DNA of 64,000 nucleotides from Nitrosopumilus oxyclinae (GTDB lineage: Archaea; Thermoproteota; Nitrososphaeria; Nitrososphaerales; Nitrosopumilaceae): contig NZ_CP026994.1 of assembly GCF_013407165.1 (NCBI RefSeq), forward strand, positions 372,001 through 436,000. Direction: 5' to 3'. Below, one piece after another: positions 10,017 to 18,007 of the stretch (position 1 is its first letter; the number at the start of each line of letters is the position of its first letter). The notes below the pieces were generated by a model, which had not been told where the DNA came from, did no database searches, and worked only from the letters and a program-made list of their open reading frames with translations. The position numbers and the translations under genes are program-made.

Positions 10017-10581
10017 AAAAGTTGTAATGGTAGGAATCCCGGGTGTTGGGAAAACCACATTGCTAACTAACATGGAGAAAATAATAAAAAATCATAAAAA
10101 AAGTGTCTGCGTTATTAGTTTTGGAACTTTGATGTTTGAGCTTGCAAAAGAAAATGGCATTAAAGATAGAGATGAGTTACGAAAACTATCTGTATCTGAA
10201 CAACAAAAACTACAAAAACTTGCAGCAGAAAAAATTGCCTTACATGATGAAGATGTCGTAATTATTGATACACATGCATTCATCAGTTCTTCAGAAGGAT
10301 ACTATCCTGGTTTACCTGAACACGTTCTCAAAATTATAAAACCTACAAACTTTGTCTCAGTTTCTGCAAAACCTGAAGAAATTTACAATAGACGAATGAA
10401 AGATGATACTCGAAATAGGGATAAAATCACTTTGGCCAACATTAAGAAGGAGTTAGATGCTCAATCAGGTATGATTTCAGCCTGCTCAGTAATTTCAGGC
10501 TCACCTGTTAAGCATATTCTAAATGGTGAGGGAAAGGTTGATGAGGCGGCTGATAAAATCATTAATGCAATAGGACTGTAA
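10003..10581 (+). CDS. adkA: Adenylate kinase (archaeal type)
   Basis: An archaeal AdkA of about 192 residues that interconverts AMP and ATP with two ADP. The P-loop GIPGVGKTT is close to the N-terminus. DTHAFISSSEGYYPGLP, NRRMKDDTRNRD and DAQSGM follow. The reading frame is open upstream to a TTG at 9970 inside secY, but a TTG at 10003 (overlapping secY by 14 bases) gives the expected short N-terminus; ATG 10027 is a third option. Conserved neighbour of SecY in archaea. Confidence 0.9.
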   Translation: MAENKKVVMVGIPGVGKTTLLTNMEKIIKNHKKSVCVISFGTLMFELAKENGIKDRDELRKLSVSEQQKLQKLAAEKIALHDEDVVIIDTHAFISSSEGYYPGLPEHVLKIIKPTNFVSVSAKPEEIYNRRMKDDTRNRDKITLANIKKELDAQSGMISACSVISGSPVKHILNGEGKVDEAADKIINAIGL

Positions 10582-10583
10582 AA

Positions 10584-11213
10584 ATGGATTTCAACTTTAT
10601 TCTACTCTTTATCGATGTAATACATCTCCAGATGCCAGACTTCCTCGGCGGTGAAAGAGGAGCTTTGGGCAGTGATGATCCTATTATCAAAGGAGTGATT
10701 CTCTCAATGTTTGCAGTATCTGGATTTGGTATCTTATTGAACATCTTCAATGCAGCAGTCAGAAAGAAAATGGTAGACCAAGTAAAACTAAAACGAATTA
10801 TGAAAGAGACTCGTGGATGGCAAAAAGAAAGAATGGCTGCAATGAGGGCAAAAGACCAAGCAAAGATTGCAGAACTTGGAAAAAAATCATCATACATGAA
10901 CAAAATGTCAATGGAGATGATGCAGATGAATATGAGACCAATGATGATTACATTTGTTCCTTTAATTTTGATCTTCTATCTAGTATTGCCACAACTATTT
11001 TCATACACTGTAGCTTTCTCCCCAATCCCTCTAAATGTAATTCCTGGAGACATGTTCCAATTGACATGTACTGCAGAACAAGCACTTGAAGAAGGACATC
11101 ATTGTTTTGGTAAAGAAAATGCTTTGTATCTGTGGGCTTGGTATTTCCTTTCATCTATTGCATTTAGTGGAATTATAATGAGACTCACCAAAACATCTAT
11201 GGATCTCAGTTGA
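10584..11213 (+). CDS. Oxa1/EMC3/TMCO1-like membrane insertase (DUF106)
   Basis: A 209-residue membrane protein of the archaeal DUF106 group, distant relatives of YidC/Oxa1, EMC3 and TMCO1. It has a first membrane helix near residues 33-52 and a positively charged cytoplasmic coiled coil rich in Met (KMSMEMMQMNMRP), then helices near 118-138 and 180-200. The family helps insert membrane proteins beside SecY, and the gene position between adk and cmk downstream of secY fits. The stop overlaps the cmk start. Confidence 0.88.
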   Translation: MDFNFILLFIDVIHLQMPDFLGGERGALGSDDPIIKGVILSMFAVSGFGILLNIFNAAVRKKMVDQVKLKRIMKETRGWQKERMAAMRAKDQAKIAELGKKSSYMNKMSMEMMQMNMRPMMITFVPLILIFYLVLPQLFSYTVAFSPIPLNVIPGDMFQLTCTAEQALEEGHHCFGKENALYLWAWYFLSSIAFSGIIMRLTKTSMDLS

Positions 11214-11770
11214 CCAAATCTATAGTTATTTCTGGTCCTCCCGCAGTAGGCAAAACAACTGTTGCTAAAGGATTAGCAGAAGAATTTCAATTAAAATATC
11301 TTAGTGGTGGCGATGTCCTAAAAGAAATGGCAGAAGAACACGGATTTGATTCTAAAGGTGATGATTGGTGGGATACAGAAGAGGGAATGAAGTTTCTCAA
11401 ACAACGCGAAGAAAATTCTGAATTTGATAAAAAACTAGATGAAAAATTAATTGATTTTTTTGACAAGGGTGGAATGGTAATTACCAGTTACACTTTGCCT
11501 TGGCTGATTAAAGATGGAATAAGAATTTGGCTTGAGGGTTCTCATGAAAGCAGCACTAAGAGAATGCAGTCAAGGGATAGTATGAGCCCAGAAGATGCAT
11601 ATGAGATTACAAAAAAAAGATTTGATAGGAATAAAGCATTGTACAAGAAATTATATGATTTTGATTTCGGAGAAGACAAATCAGTATTTGATTTAATTAT
11701 AAATACGGATAATTTAACAGCAAAACAAGTTATTGATGTAACTAAAGAAACTGTGAGAAAATTACTATGA
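11210..11770 (+). CDS. cmk: Cytidylate kinase (archaeal type)
   Basis: A 186-residue P-loop kinase that phosphorylates CMP/dCMP. The Walker A GPPAVGKTT starts near residue 8. The motif LSGGDVLKEMAEEHG and the lid region SRDSMSPEDAYEITKKRFD match archaeal Cmk. The start is a TTG overlapping the stop of the previous gene, and the stop overlaps the Cbf5 start by 4 bases. Confidence 0.9.
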   Translation: MTKSIVISGPPAVGKTTVAKGLAEEFQLKYLSGGDVLKEMAEEHGFDSKGDDWWDTEEGMKFLKQREENSEFDKKLDEKLIDFFDKGGMVITSYTLPWLIKDGIRIWLEGSHESSTKRMQSRDSMSPEDAYEITKKRFDRNKALYKKLYDFDFGEDKSVFDLIINTDNLTAKQVIDVTKETVRKLL

Positions 11771-12768
11771 CGCTAAAACAATTACAAAACCTTGTAGAAA
11801 TTGATCAAGACATCACTGATGATGCATACGGAACATATTATGATAAAAGATCAATTGAGCAATTACTAAATTACGGAATTATTCTTTTGGATAAACCTCC
11901 TGGTCCTACAAGTCATGAGACTGTTGCATGGACAAAACGACTCTTAAAACTTCCAAAGATTGGTCACAGTGGTACACTTGATCCTCAAGTTTCTGGAGTT
12001 TTACCTTTAGGTTTAGGTGAGGCAACAAAAGCACTGGGAGTTTTACTGTATGGTCCTAAAGAGTATCATGCACTAGGACGAGTTCATTCTCTTCCATCAA
12101 AAGAAAAATTAAATGAAATTGTTGAAATGTTTAGAGGAGAGATTTTCCAAAAGCCTCCACAACGTTCTGCAGTATTGAGACAAACAAGAACCAGAACCAT
12201 CTATGAATTTGAGATAATTGAACAAAAAGAGAGATTACTGTTAACTAGAATTTTATGCGAAGCTGGAACTTACATTAGAAAACTATACTATGATATCGGA
12301 GAAATTTTGGGCCCTGGTGCAACTATGGTTGAGCTTAGAAGAACTCGAGTTGATCAATTCTCTGAGCGTGATGGTTTGGTAACTTTGCATGAACTTGCAG
12401 ATGCATTTGCAATCTGGGAGGAGAAAAAAGACGATACTAAACTCTTGAAGATGATTAAACCCGTTGAATATGCTCTTAGTGAATTAAAATCTGTAGTAGT
12501 TAGAGATTCTGCAGTTGATGCAATGTGTCATGGTGCGCAACTGGCAATTCCTGGAATTTTACAAATCTCTCAAAATCTCAAAAAAGGCGATATCGTTGGA
12601 GTTTATACACAAAAAGGTGAAGCCGTAGCTTTGGCCGAAGCTACAATGTCTGAGGAGGAAATCAAAGATGCTACTAAAGGATATGCATTTGAAACAAAAA
12701 GAATTATCATGGCACCTAAAACTTATCCTAAAAAATGGAGAACAAAACCAACACCTCCAAAGGATTAA
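11767..12768 (+). CDS. cbf5: tRNA/rRNA pseudouridine synthase Cbf5 (TruB family)
   Basis: A 333-residue pseudouridine synthase, the catalytic subunit of archaeal H/ACA ribonucleoproteins. The catalytic Asp lies in SGTLDPQVSGVLPL, near residue 72. GILLDKPPGPTSH and AGTYIRKL are family motifs. A C-terminal PUA domain (about residues 245-310, with IPGILQISQNLKKGDIVGVY) binds the guide RNA or the CCA end. Last gene of the operon. Confidence 0.95.
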   Translation: MTLKQLQNLVEIDQDITDDAYGTYYDKRSIEQLLNYGIILLDKPPGPTSHETVAWTKRLLKLPKIGHSGTLDPQVSGVLPLGLGEATKALGVLLYGPKEYHALGRVHSLPSKEKLNEIVEMFRGEIFQKPPQRSAVLRQTRTRTIYEFEIIEQKERLLLTRILCEAGTYIRKLYYDIGEILGPGATMVELRRTRVDQFSERDGLVTLHELADAFAIWEEKKDDTKLLKMIKPVEYALSELKSVVVRDSAVDAMCHGAQLAIPGILQISQNLKKGDIVGVYTQKGEAVALAEATMSEEEIKDATKGYAFETKRIIMAPKTYPKKWRTKPTPPKD

Positions 12769-12794
12769 AAAATCAAGAATTATTTTAAAAGAAA

Positions 12795-13247
12795 TTGTTA
12801 GCAAAAAGCCTTGTACTCTTTATTGGAATTGGCGTGGTTGCAGGTCTTGGTTTTGGAATATATCTAGTTGATTTTAAAAGTACAAGTCATTTAGTTTTTG
12901 TTGAAGGGCCTTCAGTTTCAATAGTTACTGAAAAATCTGATTTTAAAAAAGGTGAGACAATACTTATTCGAATTGTAAACTCTGGAACAGTTCCACTATT
13001 ATTTTCTGATTCATCATATGGACTTCGAATAACTGGATTGTCTGGAATTCTGATGTTTTCACCTGCAGTTTCAGAGAAACAAGGAATGTCAAATTTAGAA
13101 CCTGGTGATGAAGTTTCTTTTTCATGGAATCAAATAAAAAATGATGGAGATACAGCTTTGGAAGGTCTTTACAAAATATCCACAAAAGGAATCGACGATC
13201 AAGGAAATAATGTAGAGAAATCCACAACTATTACGATTTGGAAATAG
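12795..13247 (+). CDS. Membrane-anchored protein with Ig-like/BsuPI-like domain
   Basis: A 150-residue protein of unknown function. An N-terminal hydrophobic anchor (LAKSLVLFIGIGVVAGLGFG) is followed by a beta-rich extracellular domain (KGETILIRIVNSGTVPLLF, then LEPGDEVSFSW, then GLYKISTKGIDDQGN). This layout resembles the Ig-like fold of BsuPI/intracellular protease inhibitor-type domains, but that match is only by pattern. The start is TTG. Confidence 0.65.
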   Translation: MLAKSLVLFIGIGVVAGLGFGIYLVDFKSTSHLVFVEGPSVSIVTEKSDFKKGETILIRIVNSGTVPLLFSDSSYGLRITGLSGILMFSPAVSEKQGMSNLEPGDEVSFSWNQIKNDGDTALEGLYKISTKGIDDQGNNVEKSTTITIWK

Positions 13248-13306
13248 TTTCTCAGTAACATAATTTATAATCACAAATTACAGAACATCAATGTCGCAAG
13301 ACTAGT

Positions 13307-13407
13307 GCCGGGGTCGCCTAGCCTGGTAGGGCGCGCGCCTGGAAATAATTAACCATAAAGCGCGTTCTCGCAAGGGAACGGGAGTTCAAATCTCCCTCCC
13401 GGCGCCA
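13307..13407 (+). tRNA. tRNA-Ser (GGA) with intron
   Basis: A class II tRNA. Acceptor GCCGGGG (13307-13313) pairs with TCCCGGC, followed by discriminator G and an encoded CCA. The D stem is GCCT/GGGC, the anticodon stem CGCGC/GCGCG, and the anticodon GGA is at 13341-13343. The long variable arm TTCTC-GCAA-GGGAA is diagnostic of Ser, and the T arm is GGGAG-TTCAAAT-CTCCC. Fourteen extra bases (about 13345-13358) separate position 37 from 38, the canonical archaeal intron site. A TATA-like box (AATTTATAA) lies about 40 bases upstream. Confidence 0.93.
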
Positions 13408-13449
13408 TTTTTAATTTGAATTTTATATGAACACCTTTACGAATAATCA

Positions 13450-14505
13450 TTGAATACTCTGGAATCTTCTGAAATCTCATCAACTGAATGGATATCTATC
13501 AATCAGTTTATTCATGAGATAAAATCAATCAACTCTACATGTGTGTCTGTCTATTATCCATACGGTAAGGGATCTGAAATAATTTCTTTACTAACAGAAA
13601 ACAAACGTAGTGAAACTGTTGAGAGAATTGAATCTAAAATAGAGAAAAGAATTCTAGAATTAAAAAAGGACCCATCATTACTTGGAAAATTTGCAGAAAC
13701 TCTTTGTATTTTTGGTTGGGTAAATAATGATAAAATAATAATTAAAGAGATTGGAACATCAAAAAAACTTCCTTACATCTACATGAAAAGTAAAAAACCA
13801 TACATCAAGCCATTCAATGATGTTCTAAAAACAAATTATGATGTTTTGTTAGTAACCCTTGATCAAAAGACTGCAAGAATACAAAAATTTCATGGCAGTC
13901 AGATTTTACAAGAAGCAAAACTCAAAATTGATTTACAGGGTAGGCATAAAAAAGGAGGACAAAGTCAGGGGAGATTTTTGAGGGCAAGGCAAACAAAAAT
14001 TCATGTTTTCTTTAAGAAAGTTGCAAATAAAATTAAAACAATGGATTCTAATTCAGAATTACTTTTGTTGGGTGGTTCTGGTCCTGCAAAAACAGAATTT
14101 TTCGATGAACTTGATTCAGAATTAATGAAAAAATGCAGATTTGTAGAAAACCTGTCTTTTTCAACTCCGTCTAAAGAAATCCATGAGAAAATTATCCATC
14201 ATCTATACCAGCATAGGAGAAAACATGTAGTTGAGTTGCTTGCAAAATATGAAACTCTAGTCAAGGATGGGCTAACTGCAAAAAGAAATGCTGTCATTTA
14301 CAAAGCACTGGAAAAGGGAGCAGTTGATATCTTGATAGTTTCAGCCAATTATCACACCAATTCTCAATTCAAAAATATTGTAAAAATGCTTGAACTTGCA
14401 AAAAATACTTCTTGCAAAATAGAATTTGCAGTATCTCCAAATGTCATTAAAAAATTAGAGATTGATAATTCTGTTTTGGCAATTCTCAGATATAGAATAA
14501 AATAA
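13450..14505 (+). CDS. Release-factor-like GGQ protein (aRF1/Vms1-like), no NIKS motif
   Basis: A 351-residue relative of archaeal release factor aRF1. The peptidyl-tRNA hydrolysis motif GGQ is intact (HKKGGQSQGRFLRARQ, GGQ near residue 169). The C-terminal domain (VDILIVSANYHTNSQF, then IEFAVSPNV) has the eRF1-domain-3 pattern. The N-terminal domain is short and lacks NIKS: where aRF1 has it, this protein reads TENKRSETVERIE. The protein is also shorter than canonical aRF1 (about 400-415). This resembles the Vms1/ANKZF1-like group that releases peptides from stalled ribosomes without reading a stop codon. The start is TTG. Confidence 0.75.
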   Translation: MNTLESSEISSTEWISINQFIHEIKSINSTCVSVYYPYGKGSEIISLLTENKRSETVERIESKIEKRILELKKDPSLLGKFAETLCIFGWVNNDKIIIKEIGTSKKLPYIYMKSKKPYIKPFNDVLKTNYDVLLVTLDQKTARIQKFHGSQILQEAKLKIDLQGRHKKGGQSQGRFLRARQTKIHVFFKKVANKIKTMDSNSELLLLGGSGPAKTEFFDELDSELMKKCRFVENLSFSTPSKEIHEKIIHHLYQHRRKHVVELLAKYETLVKDGLTAKRNAVIYKALEKGAVDILIVSANYHTNSQFKNIVKMLELAKNTSCKIEFAVSPNVIKKLEIDNSVLAILRYRIK

Positions 14506-14516
14506 AATTCATTAAT

Positions 14517-15824
14517 CTAGTGTATTTTTTGGATTATTTCATTGAACTTCCAAGGACCGCATTGCGCTTCAGTGTCTTCACATTGAAAGAATCCTTCCTC
14601 ATGTAGATGATTTACAATGTGTGCAGCAAATGGCAAAGCACCTGTTGCCCCTGGTGAATTATAATTTAAAATATGAAATGATGCTTCATCATCAATCTGA
14701 ATTACATCTGGCACAAATTTCCCTCCCTCATCGATGATTGAAGATCTTATTCCTGCTGTACCTTTTTCAGTTATTTTGTCAGCATCTATTTTCGGCAAGA
14801 ATTTTTTTACTCTATTGACCATTGCACTTTTTGACATGGATGATTGTATTTCATTTACTGCAAGTTCTTGAAATTGTTTATCAAAAATTGCTTTTCTTGC
14901 ACCAGAGCCTAACATCTCTAGCATCTTTGGAAAGAATTCTTTGATGTTTTCTACCTTATCGTATCCGTATGGGCTGAATACAGGTACTGCATTGGGACCA
15001 ATCTCACAACTGCCATCTACTCTGAGAATCCAATGTGGATCTAAGAATGGATAATCTGGAAATTCAGGTACTGAATACACGCTAGATTTTGTAAGGTTGT
15101 TGTATGCTTTGGGAACTTTCCAATACTCACCTCTGAAATGTACATCTGTAACTTTTTTTGCAACTCCCATACTGTGTGCAATGTCTACTGCTTCTCCTCC
15201 TGCAGCATTGATTAGAAATTTTGTATGAATTTCATGTTCACCATCTATTGTAATTGTCCATCTATCTTTTCCTTTTCTTATCTTTGTAACTCTCGTATCA
15301 AGCAAAAGTGTTGTACCATTTTTTTCACTGTCTTTCATTATTGAATTTGTAAATAAAGAATAATCTGTAGATGCATCTTTGTAAACACATAATGCAGATT
15401 CACATTTAATTTCCGGCTCTGTTTTTTTTATTTCTTCTTTGTTTAATAGTTCGATGTCGCTATCTTCTAAACCATTTTCTTTTCCCCACTTTAGATATTT
15501 TTCAAGAACCTTGATTCCTTTATCATCTAATGCAACTTCGATTACTCCATCTTTTTTGAATGGTAATTTTTTTAGTTTTGCATATGTTTCCCACATCTCA
15601 TAACCATGAAATGCTGATTTTGCAAATAATTTTTTCTTTATTGGATTGTATAGATATGGAGCATGAACTTTTCCAGTATTTCTTCCACTTGTATGAAAAG
15701 CAACCTTGTGAGCTTGTTCAATAACTGCTATTTTTTTTGATTTATTTAGAGATGATAAAAAATACGATATCGAAGTTCCAAGAATTCCCCCTCCGATAAT
15801 AATAACATCAAAACTATGTGCCAA
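14517..15824 (-). CDS. FAD-dependent oxidoreductase, L-2-hydroxyglutarate dehydrogenase-like
   Basis: A 435-residue DAO-superfamily flavoprotein. The N-terminal dinucleotide motif is IIGGGILGTSISYFL. TSGRNTGKVHAP near residue 47 and NAAGGEAVDIAHSMG near 208 are typical of L-2-hydroxyglutarate oxidase/dehydrogenase (LhgO/YgaF), and NSPGATGALPFAAHIV near the C-terminus closes the FAD site. It probably oxidises a 2-hydroxy acid and passes electrons to quinone or oxygen; the exact substrate is an inference. The start appears to be TTG. Confidence 0.8.
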   Translation of the reverse strand: MAHSFDVIIIGGGILGTSISYFLSSLNKSKKIAVIEQAHKVAFHTSGRNTGKVHAPYLYNPIKKKLFAKSAFHGYEMWETYAKLKKLPFKKDGVIEVALDDKGIKVLEKYLKWGKENGLEDSDIELLNKEEIKKTEPEIKCESALCVYKDASTDYSLFTNSIMKDSEKNGTTLLLDTRVTKIRKGKDRWTITIDGEHEIHTKFLINAAGGEAVDIAHSMGVAKKVTDVHFRGEYWKVPKAYNNLTKSSVYSVPEFPDYPFLDPHWILRVDGSCEIGPNAVPVFSPYGYDKVENIKEFFPKMLEMLGSGARKAIFDKQFQELAVNEIQSSMSKSAMVNRVKKFLPKIDADKITEKGTAGIRSSIIDEGGKFVPDVIQIDDEASFHILNYNSPGATGALPFAAHIVNHLHEEGFFQCEDTEAQCGPWKFNEIIQKIH

Positions 15825-15912
15825 TAACTTTCAATTATAATTTGATCAAGTTGATAATAAATTGAATCTATGACAATCAAGATTAATAACCAATAAAATT
15901 CTAAATCAAACC

Positions 15913-16194
15913 ATGCTACCTGACAAGTGCTCAGTAACAGAAGAAGGAAAACAATGCGTTAATCCTCCTCACTTTATCGTATCGATTGTTTCTAGTTCTG
16001 ATGAGTATATGGTTGGAGTAACTTGCCAAAAACACAAGCACATTGTATCTGGTAAAATAGGCATTTTACAAAAAGAAGGTAAGATGCATGATGGAAAAAT
16101 TAGTTTTGAACCAGTAAAAGCAATTGGAACTGATTGTGTTCATGGTGATACTGATGATTTTGTCCAAATTGACATGAATCGTTCCAAAAATTGA
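15913..16194 (+). CDS. Small Cys/His-rich protein of unknown function
   Basis: A 93-residue protein I do not recognise. Cysteines lie at the start (DKCSVTEEGKQCVNPPHF), in the middle (TCQKHKH) and late (DCVHGD), with histidines nearby, so it may bind zinc in a single domain. No membrane segment or signal peptide is seen. It lies 26 bases before the next unknown gene on the same strand. Confidence 0.6.
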   Translation: MLPDKCSVTEEGKQCVNPPHFIVSIVSSSDEYMVGVTCQKHKHIVSGKIGILQKEGKMHDGKISFEPVKAIGTDCVHGDTDDFVQIDMNRSKN

Positions 16195-16220
16195 AATAAT
16201 TTACTTTCATAGAACTAGTA

Positions 16221-16595
16221 ATGCTTTTAGAATTATTATCTGATTTGATAAAAATTGATGATATTTTACTTATCATAAAAAATAATGGCGCCACAAGTGA
16301 GATTCGAAGTGATTCTCTTAGTATTAGACAAAAGGACAAATGGATTACTATTGGAGATAATGACGGACCAGCACACATGCATCTAAACTCTGAGGTAGTA
16401 AAATCCGCAGAATTTATTCAAGAACAGAAACCTGACAAAATTAGTTTCAGTGTCAGATTCTTTGATGAAGGCGGTGAACGTATTCTTGCAGCATTTTTTA
16501 CAAAGATGTATGATGATTCAAAACAATTGGTTGCTGAAAGAAAAAAACTCTATGATCAACTAAACCAAAAATTTTCTTCTAGTATTAAATTTTAA
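16221..16595 (+). CDS. Conserved-looking hypothetical protein
   Basis: A 124-residue soluble alpha/beta protein of unknown function. An N-terminal helix (LLELLSDLIKIDDILLIIK) is followed by beta strands with a central GDNDGPAHMHLN and ISFSVRFFDEGGERILAAFF, then a charged C-terminal helix. Codon use matches its neighbours. No family is recognised. Confidence 0.55.
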   Translation: MLLELLSDLIKIDDILLIIKNNGATSEIRSDSLSIRQKDKWITIGDNDGPAHMHLNSEVVKSAEFIQEQKPDKISFSVRFFDEGGERILAAFFTKMYDDSKQLVAERKKLYDQLNQKFSSSIKF

Positions 16596-16602
16596 AAAAA
16601 AC

Positions 16603-16623
16603 CCTTGTCTGAAAAAGACAAGG
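16603..16623. terminator. Hairpin between convergent genes
   Basis: Perfect arms CCTTGTC and GACAAGG (7 bp) enclose loop TGAAAAA. It is preceded by an A-tract, which gives a T-tract when read on the minus strand. Position between a plus-strand gene ending at 16595 and a minus-strand small frame ending at 16634 fits a bidirectional terminator. Confidence 0.45.
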
Positions 16624-16633
16624 AGGAAAAATG

Positions 16634-16723
16634 TTATTCTTCAGATTCTTTTCTTTTCTTTTCTTTTTCAGATTGAACCTTTGCTAATTCTAATTCTTCA
16701 TTCGTATGTTTGAATTTTTTCAT
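16634..16723 (-). CDS. Possible 29-residue highly charged peptide
   Basis: A short frame MKKFKHTNEELELAKVQSEK continuing with Lys/Glu-rich residues. A TATA-like TTTTTATAT box lies about 26-30 bases before the ATG on the minus strand, as at other apparently leaderless genes here. The composition is low-complexity, so chance is possible. Confidence 0.35.
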   Translation of the reverse strand: MKKFKHTNEELELAKVQSEKEKKRKESEE

Positions 16724-16792
16724 TCTGATTTTAGATTGCAATTTAGATATAAAAACTGCGCATTATACTCGGTGCCAACTCATGCGTGAAAA

Positions 16793-17761
16793 TCAATATC
16801 CTACTGAATAGATTGGTTTTTTTCCATTAATTCCTAGATTCAAATTCTTTACTGTAATTTCAGCCATTTTCATCCTTGTCTCTTTTGTAGAGCTTCCTAT
16901 GTGTGGGGCAAGTATGATGTTTGGTAATTTTACAAATGGGTGGTTTTTCTTGATTGGTTCGTTTTCAAAAACATCCAAGCCTGCACCTGAAATGATTTTT
17001 TTCTTTAATGCTGTGGCAAGATCTTTCTCATTTACTACTTTTCCCCTTGATGTGTTGATTAGAAATGATGTTTTTTTCATTTTTTTTAAAATTTTCATGT
17101 CAAACAATCTGTCTGTCTCTTTTGTGTGAGGCACATGTATTGAAAGAAAATCACTCTCAGCGATTAGCTTTTCAAATGAGACATATTTTGCACCAAGGGA
17201 TTTTTCTTTAGATTTTGAAGCATGTTTTCTGTTGTGATATATTATTTTCATATCAAATGCCTTTGCTCGCTTTGCAAGTGTACTGCCGATTCTACCTAAA
17301 CCTAAAATCCCAATTGTTTTTCCTTGAAGGTCTACACCAACATAATCATATGCACCGTAGATTTCTCTCCATCTGCCATCTCTGATGATTCTATCTCCTT
17401 CAGTTGTTCTTCTAGCAATATCAAGCAATAATGAAAAAGCTAAATCTGCTGTCGCATCTGTTAAAACTTCTGGGGTGTACCCTATGCGGATTTTCTTTTC
17501 TTTAGCGTATAGAGTATCTATATGATCAAAACCTACACTGTATGTACTGATAACTTTGAGATTTTTACCCTCATCAATCATCTCTTTGTTGATTTTATCA
17601 TATGGAAAACAAATCAATCCGTCAATATCTTTAATCTTTGATCGTAGCTTAGTTTGTGGAATTGGGATTTGACCTGAATGAATTTCAATTTGATATTTTT
17701 TTCTCAACTCTTTTAGTGCAAAATCATGTAAAGTCCTTGTAAGGAAAACTTTCTTTTTCAT
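16793..17761 (-). CDS. D-isomer-specific 2-hydroxyacid dehydrogenase
   Basis: A 322-residue NAD(P)-dependent dehydrogenase of the glyoxylate/hydroxypyruvate/phosphoglycerate dehydrogenase family. The Rossmann motif is GILGLGRIGSTLAKRAKAF. Family catalytic segments are present: INTSRGKVVNEKDL (Arg), GLDVFENEP (Glu) and LAPHIGSSTKETR (His). There is no C-terminal ACT domain, so glyoxylate or hydroxypyruvate reduction is likelier than serine synthesis, but the substrate is open. An in-frame ATG at 17773 exists; 17761 is chosen because the TATA-like box lies about 28 bases before it. Confidence 0.88.
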   Translation of the reverse strand: MKKKVFLTRTLHDFALKELRKKYQIEIHSGQIPIPQTKLRSKIKDIDGLICFPYDKINKEMIDEGKNLKVISTYSVGFDHIDTLYAKEKKIRIGYTPEVLTDATADLAFSLLLDIARRTTEGDRIIRDGRWREIYGAYDYVGVDLQGKTIGILGLGRIGSTLAKRAKAFDMKIIYHNRKHASKSKEKSLGAKYVSFEKLIAESDFLSIHVPHTKETDRLFDMKILKKMKKTSFLINTSRGKVVNEKDLATALKKKIISGAGLDVFENEPIKKNHPFVKLPNIILAPHIGSSTKETRMKMAEITVKNLNLGINGKKPIYSVGY

Positions 17762-17786
17762 CAGTCTTGACATTCATCTCAAACCA

Positions 17787-17792
17787 TTTATA
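17787..17792. promoter_or_regulatory. Shared TATA element for two divergent genes
   Basis: TTTATA on the plus strand reads TATAAA on the minus strand. It is centred about 28 bases from the dehydrogenase ATG (minus) and about 26 bases from a GTG at 17815 (plus), so one element could position TBP for both directions. Confidence 0.5.
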
Positions 17793-17814
17793 CGATTTCC
17801 TTGTACTTTTAGTA

Positions 17815-17958
17815 GTGGCTTCTAACGTTGAAGAGGAAGAATTTGCTATTTGTGTTGAATGTGGAAATTCGATTGAAAAATGTATTTGTGTATGTCCTTA
17901 TTGTGGTGAACGTGATAAATGTGAATGTGCATTGTTTGATGCAGCCACTGGAGGTTAG
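17815..17958 (+). CDS. Small zinc-ribbon protein
   Basis: A protein of about 47 residues with eight Cys in pairs: CVECGNS, then EKCICVCPYCG, then CECALF. It is a likely two-zinc or rubredoxin-like ribbon. The frame is open upstream to an ATG at 17767, but GTG 17815 is chosen because it sits about 26 bases after the TATA element and begins the soluble Cys-rich part. Function unknown. Confidence 0.6.
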   Translation: MASNVEEEEFAICVECGNSIEKCICVCPYCGERDKCECALFDAATGG

Positions 17959-18007
17959 AAGAAATGAACCATCTTACTATTAAAATTCAGGAAATGTGTG
18001 AATCGTT

